Origin: Linepithema humile
Taxonomy: Eukaryota > Arthropoda > Insecta > Hymenoptera > Formicidae
Reading direction: 5' to 3'
DNA length: 64,000 nt
Assembly (NCBI RefSeq): GCF_040581485.1
Contig: NC_090130.1
Coordinates: 19,857,918-19,921,917, forward strand
The notes beneath the pieces were generated by a model. It saw only the letters and a list, made by a program, of their open reading frames with translations, ran no database searches and was not told the DNA's origin. Numbering within the stretch: position 1 is the first letter of the stretch; the number at the start of each line of letters is the position of its first letter. Positions 54,485 through 64,000 of the stretch are shown here, one piece after another. A program made the position numbers and the translations under genes.

Positions 54485-55257
54485 CAGAAAAAAACAAAGT
54501 ATAGACATAGTATACATAATAGATATTAGATTTACTAAACATTGTTTCTTTAATACCATGGGATGAGGTTAACGTTATAATAATTATGATGCATATGTCA
54601 TAGAAAAAATACTATTTTCTTCTTAAATAAAAATACATTTTATTATACATCCGATCGCGGTAAACTGCATAGGTTAATTAGTCATCTAACCAAAGAAAAA
54701 TAACGTAATAGAAAAAAATTAAAATAGAACTTATTTCCCTTGTCACACACAATATGTTAGTCAGTATACTTATTGTAAATTAGTTATTTATGTTTTATTT
54801 TTTTTAGAAAGTGGTTATTTATAACAGTCTAACCGTGTTTAGAATTCATTACTTAAGGCCTCGTTAAAAAGCTCACAGTAAAATTGTCTGTTAGAATTAT
54901 TAAAAGTGCACTTGTAAATTAAATATTGCAATATGTATATATATTATTTCACTTTCCCCCTTCATTTTTTTTTCAAATGTATTTCTTTTTAAGGCTCCTG
55001 AGTACTGGCCGCGGTTATGCTGGAATCGTGACGTCAGAAGCAAGAAATGACATGTCAAGTTTATTGCATGCCACTTGTAAATAAAGACAATTTGAATAAA
55101 AATAATAATAAGATCGCTTTAAAACAATTGTAAAAATGGGCGAAAACTATTTTTTCCCCCCAGACTTTACTTTATGTGCTTTTTACGACTATTTACTGAT
55201 GATAAGCGGAAGAAGAAAAGTTTTTGTCTATTTTTACAAGTGTTTTACCCTACTGAA
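54485..55257. other. AT-rich interval without recognised features
   Basis: No ORF or repeat of note; one GC-balanced patch near 55000-55060. Confidence 0.5.
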
Positions 55258-55440
55258 AAAAATCACGTGATAAAATCAAGTGATAAAATTACATAACAAA
55301 ATCACGTAATTAATGACTAAGTAAATCACGTAATGAAATGTTCCAAATCAGTACATGATTTTTGAAAATTACATGGTTTGAAAAATCACGTAATGTTAGA
55401 AAATCATGTGATTTTATAGCAATCATATTTTAAAGAGCTG
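55258..55440. repeat. Cluster of ATCACGTAAT/ATCACGTGAT words
   Basis: About ten degenerate copies in 180 bp, on both strands, including the palindrome ATCACGTGAT; related words recur at 55750-55790. Possibly the subterminal repeats of the adjacent EnSpm/CMC element, where transposases bind multiple short repeats. Confidence 0.5.
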
Positions 55441-55901
55441 AATGATAGAAATAGAAAAACGAAAAAATATACAATTTTGATTTAGATATGTTTATTAATT
55501 TTGCATGTAGTAATGGAATTACATTATGTAGTCTCGATAAATGTAGCAATAAAATTACATTGTGATATCTTAATTATATGAAAACATTTTTTTTTAATAA
55601 AACATTTTGCATATAAAAACTAAAAACATACAAAAAATTCAGGCGTTTAAGCCAGAATTGCGTGTATTCTCTATTGAAAATACCCGTTAAATTGTTTAAT
55701 TGCATAATTAATAACGTTATTTTCAAGAGTTTTCATCAGTTTTCATCAGTTAAATCGCATAACGAAATCATGTAATTTTATCACGAAGAATTTAGAAACA
55801 TTTTATTAAATAACAAAAAGGCCTCCAAACATGTAATCTGTTACTTAAATTATCGCCATTTGTTTATAACATCATAATTCTCATTTATACGTAAAAAACG
55901 A

Positions 55902-58900
55902 TTAATAAAAATACAGATTCGGCACTGGACATATATACATTATGTTATCTATATTCATAAAAACGCAAACTCTTTCAATGCTGTTAGTGTCTTTTATTAT
56001 TAAATTATCAGAAATATTTACAACTTTTTTCAATGGTAAAGAATTGTTATTAAAAATATCTTCTTTAATCACTAAATGACAGATAGTGTACTCTTTCCTT
56101 GTTGGAATATCGATAATAAATTCTATAATGCGAATAAAATCTCCTTCTGTTGTTACAGCATACGAATTATCTGATCGAATCATATTTCTTCTTGATGATG
56201 TGTACAAACATCGTTCTTTTACCATTTTACGATATGTTCGACTTTCATCTGATAATTCAAGTTCTTCTTTCCACATTAAACTAGTTTTATAATGTGGTCC
56301 AAAGTATCTTGCATGCGATAATTTACATGTTTGTTTTGCGTTTTTTTTGTCCAGATAAGAAATAAAACTACTTACATTTGAAAACGCTTTCAAAGCAATA
56401 TGTTTCTTTAAAATCAATTCACTTTGACTCATTGCTATCGATCTGCAAATTTGATGTACAACGCCCTTAGCACCATGCACTTTTCGAACTATTTGACCAT
56501 TTCCATTTTCAAAACAATAGCCAGAATGAGCCCAAAGTGGGCCCCAATCTGCTACACTTTGTGCCAAATGCAATAGTTGATGGATGTTGTACGTCATAGC
56601 AGCTTTGAAATAATAGTGTTCGGTGTAATCAACAAATTTTGTTAATAAAGTATGAGCATGATTGACTTCGTTACGTGTAATACTTTTCTTTAATAAAATA
56701 TGGAATGCTTCTACTAGAAGTGACCAATGCTTTATCCATATTTCTAAATGTGGAAAACATAGTAAAATCGGTAAACTATAGTAAAGAATCCAATTCTCCC
56801 ACTCTCTTGCTTTCCAATATTTTCTATCTCGTATGGAACGAGATAAACGAACAATTTGATTGGGAGCTTTTATTGTTAATAACAAGTTGTCAATTTTATT
56901 AATATCATTATTGGATAAAGAATATGGCAAGTTGTTTGATTCGATCCAATACCCTACAAATTGTTCCGCTATTCCCAAACAAAGACAATGCATACTATCT
57001 GGTACAAAACCAGATATAATGTTAAAACCTTGCAAATTAATTAAACATGAAGGATTTTTTACACCATAAACGGGTTTTCGGGATGTAAGACTCAGTCGCA
57101 TGTGCTCGATTGTTTCATTTTCAGTTCTTTTAGGCGGTACTTCATTCATTAAAGTATATTTTACACTTCCACCTCTCTTGTAAACAACATAATATCCTGG
57201 ATGTAAGCACCAACTGCATCCGAAATAGCCATTATACTGAACTATACCCTGCATCGGTGCACGAGCAACAGAGTCTACGCAGCAACATAAGGTGAATACT
57301 TTAATAATACGTACTTCATTTGCAATAGTACATCGTACACCATTATTTGACAATTTGTTCATGTGAACAACGTACGGTTTTAAAAAAATATTCATATTTG
57401 GTTTATCTTTACCAAACCATATGCCGCACACTATAGGTCTAGAAGTTCTTACATCCAAAGGCAATTCATTTATAATCATTTGAATCGGCCAAATAGAAAA
57501 TCTAGAACTTTCGAAAATTGGGGATCCATCACTGTTCATTGTAGTTGTAGCAAAATTAAGTTTATCATGTATTGACAATGAGTCAACAAATTCTTTGTAT
57601 AATATTCCATCTGTAATGTCATCGAATTTTTCATTATTTCGCACTTTTTCGCGCACTACATAATCATAATATTTTTGATTATCTTGAATTAAATTTGCAA
57701 TTTCGTTATTTACATTAATAATAGCAAAAAAGTCATTATATGTTGTATCTTTCAATGCAATTACAGTATCGCATGTTTGACATTCAACGCGATGATCTTT
57801 GCGATCAAACATTGCTACATATTTTTTGCAATTTGGACAAACTGCATGATATTCTATGACTGTTTCTGGATTGAACATTTGATCAACAAGATAGCGCGTA
57901 CTAGGTAATAAAGAAAAATTAAAAAAACAATTTAACATTTTAAAAAGATCAGCTAATGCACTTTGTGATAAACAATACGTAAGCCCATACTTCAAAACTG
58001 CAAGTAAAATTTCAGCTTTACTTACAACTACTTGAGCATTAATAGTCTCATTATTATCTTCATTTTGCATCATTTCTGTTAATCTACTAAAACCAATATT
58101 TTCACTATTGATATCTTCAGAGTTGACTTCTTCGTGAATATCTTCGTTATCGCTATCATCTTCATCGCTACATTGAAATAATTCTTCATGTGCATCGTAA
58201 TACCATGAATCCTGTGGATATAAATGATGTTCATTATAGAGTTTTAAAAAATGATTTATAAAAATACTTGTAATTTTTTAAATTTTTGAGAGAGAAAATA
58301 CAGAATTAGAATAATATCTTATACATATTAATAAATTAACTTTACTTTTCTTAAAGATCAGACGGATATAAAAAAATAAAAAAGAAATTGATGTGTTATT
58401 GATGTAAATTACATACATATTGTGAATTATATGAAATTAAAAAATATAATCTTACACGAAAATTTTCATTCTCAGAATCTGATAAGCCATACAGTTCGTG
58501 TCATTTATTGAAATCTGAGATACATCTACCATCTGCAAAAAATAAATTTTATATTTTTAAAAATGTACTAAATTAATCCTTAACACTTAGAGGTACAAAG
58601 TTTTTAATGCATAGTCTTGTATCAATGAATAAAAAACTTATAATTAAAAAAAACCTATAAAATATTATATTTAGAATAATAAGAATTTTGTTTAATGTCT
58701 TTTATACACAAAAGTGAAGCTAATTAAATTGAATAAAACTTTTCTGAAAAATCTTTTTTATGCATATCAAGTATTTATAAAGATTCAAAATAAAAAAGTA
58801 TAGAAATACAATGTGTGAAATACAAATTGTAGAAATACAATTAAATATTGATGTCTGCCTCTGCATACTACTTAAAAAATGCAAATATCTGTTAATAAAT

Positions 58901-59604
58901 GAATGCTAAGTGCGTTTTTTATAAGAATTTATAATTTTGTAGGCTGAGTTCCACTTGGTGATCGCAACGCTCGTGAACATTATCTATCTTTCTTTAACTT
59001 TCGATGAAAAACAAAGATAAAATGATTCCACAAGCGTTGCGATCGCCAAGTGGAACGTACCTTTAGTATAAAGTATTGTACACTAACTTGCTCTAATGCT
59101 GACAATGATTGTTGATCGTTATTTTGCTCAATAAATGGATCTTCATGTGTTGATAAAGATTCATGATAATTATGTTGTACGAGTTCCATGTGCTGGTCTT
59201 GTACTAAATGCAATGATAAGTCAGAACTAATTGTAAGTTGCTCATTGTTTCTAATATTTGCTAACAATGCTTCATTGGAGAATGATAGGCAAATACTATT
59301 ATGTTGACTTGTGTTATCAGAATCTGTATTGTCGCTATCACTGGATGATTGACGATTACAGTATTCCTAAATGAAAGCAATAAAATAATATAATTATGAT
59401 GCAAAATGTTTTTATATTCTACACTACAAGAATAGCCATTTAAATATTTTTAGAAATCTGTATAATACTTACTCGCCATTGAGCATCTTCGACACTGTTA
59501 TCACTGCTTTCATCACTTGATTCACATTCTATATTTCTCCTGTATTGACTCGTTCTTGGCACTTTTAGAAATTTTTTTTCGAGGTAATTATGATACCTCC
59601 GCAT
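55902..59604 (-). pseudogene. EnSpm/CMC (Tnp2-like) transposase gene
   Basis: The main exon, about 55902-58211, encodes over 750 aa with a CPNC...CQTC zinc ribbon, then NSDGSPIFESSRFSIWPIQ, WFGKDKPNMNIFLKPYV, FGCSWCLHPG and PDSMHCLCLGI, which form the Tnp2/CMC catalytic pattern. Upstream exons 59088-59366 and 59473-59604 (ATG complement at 59602-59604) are Ser/Asp-rich and join in frame. An exon at about 58454-58530 is 1 nt short of keeping frame. The main exon itself is open and could start at an internal Met. Cut-and-paste transposase; ends of the element not identified. Typed as pseudogene only because of the doubtful small exon. Confidence 0.75.
58942..59063. mobile_element. Hairpin MITE in the CMC gene intron
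   Basis: GTTCCACTTGGTGATCGCAA on the left and TTGCGATCGCCAAGTGGAAC on the right, about 120 bp apart ends included. Confidence 0.65.
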
Positions 59605-59718
59605 TATATGTTATTAATATTTATATAATTATAATAAGAAGAGAAGAAGAACAAACAAAAGACACATGAACGGTCATGAACGAGAATGACGACTTTTTGT
59701 CGTTAAAACGGGAAACAC

Positions 59719-59922
59719 AATGCAAGAGAATAGCGATAGCGACAGAAATAGCACAGACTATAAGGCGATAGACACAGAATTCTCGACGAAAATTTCATCG
59801 CTATTACCTGTTCCGTATTTCTATTCGCATTGCATCGATATATGCATTCACAAATGTGGATTTTTTTGTTCTTATTGTTATGTTTATAGATTAATTTTAT
59901 TGCTATCGCTATTCTCTTGCAT
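59719..59922. mobile_element. MITE with AATGCAAGAGAATAGCGATAGC ends
   Basis: Perfect 22-bp inverted ends (first 20: AATGCAAGAGAATAGCGATA) about 200 bp apart, just upstream of the CMC gene. An ORF of 69 codons across it is probably incidental. Confidence 0.65.
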
Positions 59923-59935
59923 TTTGTAAAACCCG

Positions 59936-60078
59936 TATCAGACGACGTATTAAAGATTGAGATTAAAGATTGAAGATTGAAATTTTTGACGTATCAGAAT
60001 AAAGAACTTTTAGTTTCTTTTGTTTCAATTGGTCAAATTTCAATCTTTAATCTTCAATCTTCAATACGTTGTCTGATA
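59936..60078. mobile_element. ATTGAAGATTGAG-family MITE, copy 2
   Basis: TATCAGACGACGTATTAAAG left arm and complement; same family as 26257-26405 and 62613-62755. Confidence 0.75.
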
Positions 60079-60847
60079 CGCGCTTAAGGGTCTTAAAGGT
60101 TATAACGCGCAAATTCCGTGTAACAATGAACATAGACATAACTGATGTAGAGTCTGTGATCGAGTCCTGAGAATCAACCATTGACGGCATTTCAGCAATT
60201 CGCAACACGTTTGTTTCTGAGATCACTGTTTCCTACCGAAAAATTCTCGTTCAACAGTAACGAGTCTTATCAGAGACAGTGAACGATAAATAATGAACAA
60301 AATCAATCGTGTTTTTTTTATTGGATTGCAGAAGCACACATGAGGTAAGTAATAAACATTTTTTATAAAATTTTTGTTCTCAGTCTACTTGAATAGTGAG
60401 AAGAGTGATTCATTTGATTTAGCAAAATGTGTTGCTAAAAAAATAATTATAGAGCAAATTAAAATATAAATTCTTTTTTTTGTATTTTTTTTAGATTACA
60501 TAACCATTAAAATGATGTTCTCAAAATAGTTCAGACAGCACCCATATCCAAAATACACTCAAAGAAAATATCCAGAAGATATCCTATCATCCCAAAAACA
60601 TTTTCTAGACGTTTTTTCGGTATGCTGTGCGATTTCATGAGAGATGTTATCATTTATCTCTATTCAAAATAGTTTATGATTATTTTTTATATACATTGTA
60701 AGAAACATTTAATTTTGTTTTTATTTATGATTTAAAAATGAATTCAATATTAATCATAATATAAATATGTAATACTATATCATTTGAATCATTTTCTTAT
60801 GATAGTTAAAAATGTTTTTCAAGTTTTGAAAATGTAATTAAAAAATA
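60079..60847. other. Interval upstream of the BEN-type gene
   Basis: No ORF. CACACATGAGGTAAGTAATA at about 60335-60355 could be a non-coding first exon donor for the gene that starts at 60864. Confidence 0.35.
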
Positions 60848-62454
60848 TTTTTTATAGGGTATTATGGATTCACAAATTAAATTTGCTAGTGTACGTTATT
60901 TCAATGATGAGAGCAAAAAAATCCACATTATTTCTATTGACAAAATAAAAGATTTTACAGTTCTGGATAAGTATGAAGATCCATATTTTGTAAAAAGACT
61001 GAATACTATAACCAATGAAGAAAGTTTGATCGCAGCTCAAATTATGGAAGTAGGAAGTATGTACAAAATTTATTCTTATAATAACTTTTAATTTTAAGTG
61101 AAAAGTTAATACTTTTCTTTTTTTCTTCAAATCTTTTGCGGTATTCTTTGTTTTCTTTTAAAACTTTTTTCTACAAACTGATTTTTTTCATTTTTTTTAA
61201 ATTTTGTTTGTTATACTCCATTCTAGCTTGGTATTATGTATGTGTTATGTAAAAAGATTCTGTAATTTATTTTTTTGTAGCTTTGATATTACTTTCTCTT
61301 ATAACAATAATTGTATTATTCATTCTAATCTTTTACTGAATACATCTAATAAGTATTTCTTCTTTTCAGCAAATAATGTGATTTTATTACGTTTTTACTA
61401 ATGTGTAATTCTTTGCAGCTAATGAAGAGGACTTGAAACATAACAAACAACGTTATGTCTTTAAAAAAATGCGCTACAGTGATGCCGTACAAAAAATATT
61501 AGATAAAAAAGAAATATTAGAAAAAGAAAATCCAAGCCTATTAGATATTTCAATCACGTATTGTTATAAATTTTTACAAACATTTAATTGTTTATTTTAA
61601 TTATAACTAGCTAGTATACTATTATTTTTATTTTATTTATATAATGTACATATTTTATGATGTTCAAAATTCTTAAAAATTATGAATTTTTAAGGAGTTT
61701 GATAATGAAAGAACATCGAAAGAAGGTGATGAAAATATAATCAAAGAGAAGTTGAAAGCTTCAAATCGTGACGATATAATATTTGAAAGGAACCGTGAAA
61801 AACTTTTTGATATTCCAATTGCTCTAGAAAAGAAAATTCAGTCTTTACAAGATGAAAACAAAAAATTACAATTAGAAAACAATAATTTGAAAAATGATAT
61901 ATTTTTTTTGAAAGAGAAACTTCATTCATTGAAAACAAAAAAACAATTATTTCCTGAAGGTAAAAAACATTAATTTTGAAAAAAAATTGTTTTTTTATTT
62001 ATATAATTTTTATCAATGTTTGGCAATGTAATTATACAGAAATAAAGCGTCCGGCATCACCCAGCATAACCAGTACTCCAAAGAAGATGAGAAGTGAAAC
62101 AGTTAATGTTCCCTTACAAGATGCTGTTTTCAGTGAACCTAGTACTTCTCAACTAAGGAGTGAGCAATCTTTATTGCAAGATGACTTTTGTATTAAAGTT
62201 TTAGCAAAAAACAATAAAACAACTCAAAAAGCAAAGAGTAATAAAAAAAAAACAAAGAAAGAAAGCAAAAAAAATAAAAAATCAAAGAAAGATAAAAGAA
62301 AAAAATAAGAATAAAGGAAGTGACCTGGATTACGATTCTGATCAATATATTGGATTAACAGATAAAGAGAATATGACTACTTGGAACGACGAAGTAAGCG
62401 GAACAACTGTAAGTTTAGATGTAAAAAATGTTGTTTAAATTAAATTAAATTTAA

Positions 62455-62603
62455 GAGCTCCACAGGATGCGGAAACATTTGCCGCGCAGCAAAAAGCATC
62501 GTAATAGCCAATCAATTTACAACTCTTCCATAAGAGTGATCTTGATTCCAGCGTCGTTTTTTGTCGCACGGCAAGTGGTTCCGCGTCCTGTGAGCAGGAA
62601 CTC
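62455..62603. mobile_element. Harbinger-like MITE in the BEN gene intron, TSD TAA
   Basis: Ends GAGCTCC and GAGTTCC (inverted) followed by CACAGGATGCGG/CACAGGACGCGG; TAA at 62452-62454 and 62604-62606. Confidence 0.7.
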
Positions 62604-62612
62604 TAAAGGCCG

Positions 62613-62755
62613 TATTAGATTACGCATTGAAAATTTAGATTAAAGATTGAAGATTGGGAATTTGATCAATCGGGAAGAAGCAAACAAATATTGCTTCTTC
62701 TTGATTAGTCCCAATCTTCAATCTTTAATCTTAATCTTCAATCCGCAATCTGATA
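62613..62755. mobile_element. ATTGAAGATTGAG-family MITE, copy 3
   Basis: Third member, arms TTAGATTAAAGATTGAAGAT and complement, ends TATTAGA/TATCAGA, 7 bp after the preceding MITE. Confidence 0.75.
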
Positions 62756-63442
62756 CGGGCTAAAGGCATTTTTAATGTATTCGCGAGAATGTAGCGATGT
62801 GTGCTTTTCGCACTTATAAACTCAATATTTTTATCTTGTCACGCACATCCTCGTAACGTATTTTTTGTTTTACTACGTAACTAGTTTTTGTTTTACGTTT
62901 TTGTACGTCGTTTTGATAAAAACAATAATTCTTTTGGAACTTATTTTTTTATTTTGGGAACTTAAAATTTAAGAAATATATAATGTGTGTTATTAATTAA
63001 TAATATTATTAAAGAAGATTAATTAAAATTTAAGTATTTAAGAAACATACAACTTAAATATAAGTTGAAAATTATTAAAATTATTTTAAATCTGTATTTA
63101 TAAGTTAATTCAATAACGATAATTATTAGAATAATTTCTAAAACAATAACAAAAATTTTAATTCCTTTTTTTTAGATTAAAATGATGCACTTGAGGTACG
63201 GTATCTCAATACCGTATATAACATGGAAAGAAATAAAGAAGTTGAAAAGACCTTCTTTATTTGTTAGACAATTGAGCCGAGCACTTTGGGGAGTGCACAA
63301 ATTGATGAATAGAGCTGTGTTGTTGGAAAGAAGTAAAAATAGATTGCCCAACCGATCCCCAAGAAAGCCACTAACACCGGTAAAAAAAGCTGTTTTAAAA
63401 AGTATGTATAACAGAAAAAATAATCACTTTGTAAAGAATTAG

Positions 63443-64000
63443 TTATTATTGGATTATTTTATTAATATCACTATTAAAGCTAAATCATTATAATACAGGT
63501 CAAAAAAACGTCTAATAGACATCTAATAGACATTTATTTGGCTTAATAGTGCTATTAATAACATTATCCAATAATAAAGTTAGGATTTCACACACTCGCA
63601 TTTTTAATGTACTCCGTCAAAATGAGCGTAATATAAAAACTTATTTCATCTAGAATGCTATTCAGCTTTTATCGAAATGCACCACAAGAAAGAAAAAAAA
63701 CAACTGATAAATAAATGGAGACGTTACTTGAGCATCTACATAAATTTTCTTATTGAAACAGAAATAAAAGGTAAATATTATTTTAACAACGTCAAGACAA
63801 ATAATTTTTATCTGTTAAAAGGTAATCTTTTTTTGTTTTTCTTTAATGAAAAATTTGTAAAGGCAATTAATATAATGAAATTAACCCTTAAAGCATAGTA
63901 GTTTTTTCTAATAATAAGTAATAGATTTTTTTCTTTACTTTGTTCACTTAAAAAAAGTAATAAAATTGTGTTTACATGTAAAATATAGGACATTGAATTA
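63443..64000. other. Right edge, AT-rich
   Basis: A stretch at 63503-63535 repeats CTAATAGACATCTAATAGACAT, like the arms of the palindromic element at 20720-23858. A 73-codon frame at 63677-63898 (MHHKKEKKQLINKW start) may be an exon or chance; not assigned. Confidence 0.4.

Larger units (their letters stand above)
60864..63442 (+). pseudogene. Multi-exon gene ending in a BEN-like domain
   Basis: Possible exons: 60864-61057 (MDSQIKFASVRYFNDESK), about 61421-61558, about 61694-61960 (coiled coil, SLQDENKKLQLENNNLKN), about 62040-62409 (Ser-rich then a long Lys-rich tract) and about 63178-63442. The last exon has the BEN pattern: LRYGI, LFVRQLSRALWG, NRSPRKPLTPVKK. BEN domains bind DNA or chromatin in transcription regulators. 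The third junction does not keep frame in my reading, and an A7 run near 62305-62311 inserts a stop before DYDSDQY; hence pseudogene or a repeat-derived fossil. The final exon seems to stop early for a BEN domain. An orphan exon at 24451 may be the missing tail from another copy. Confidence 0.55.

Noticed and set aside
59720..59929. 69-codon ORF
   Set aside because: Spans a MITE with perfect inverted ends; hydrophobic tail is the complement of the left arm region.

Overview
The window is AT-rich eukaryotic DNA, almost certainly an insect and probably a hymenopteran such as an ant. Genes have short introns with GT-AG borders, every recognisable coding region belongs to an arthropod-type transposable element, and I see no convincing host gene, tRNA or rRNA. 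It is a pile of nested transposons, many with readable terminal inverted repeats (TIRs) and target-site duplications (TSDs).

Region 1 (1-19.3 kb): tandem copies of a hAT transposon 5' region. The second copy has an intact single-exon transposase and is split by a 16.2-kb LTR retroelement (2737-18963, TSD CTAC). The retroelement looks young: by eye the 2.4-kb LTRs differ by one substitution, two 1-bp homopolymer indels and three copies of a 12-bp repeat. It has a tRNA-Pro-type primer site, gag with six zinc knuckles, a Ty3/Gypsy-type pol, an env resembling the glycoproteins of chuvirus-like negative-strand RNA viruses, and after env an unusual gene encoding an extended Tudor-domain protein. 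The LTR holds a further open frame. A predicted 86-nt intron in the LTR would make its AUG at the splice junction. One splice donor in R could serve the LTR gene, env and the Tudor gene.

Region 2 (19.3-38.8 kb): few genes, many non-autonomous DNA transposons (mariner-like TA, Harbinger-like 3-bp and hAT 8-bp TSDs). They include a 2.4-kb P-superfamily element that keeps only a damaged THAP DNA-binding domain plus coiled coil, a 5.5-kb TTAA-flanked composite carrying a hairpin-forming minisatellite, and a 1-kb inverted repeat with the same small ORF in both arms.

Region 3 (38.8-48.3 kb): a PIF/Harbinger element (38882-48191) interrupted inside its transposase by a second Harbinger (41959-46567, TSD TAA). 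The inner element has intact transposase and Myb/SANT-like genes; the outer one is dead.

Region 4 (49.7-53.8 kb): a near-complete P element with an 8-bp TSD and a THAP-type transposase broken by two apparent 1-bp frameshifts, lying at the end of another TIR element.

Region 5 (55.9-64 kb): an EnSpm/CMC (Tnp2-like) transposase on the minus strand, a decayed multi-exon gene ending in a BEN-like domain on the plus strand, and more hairpin MITEs.
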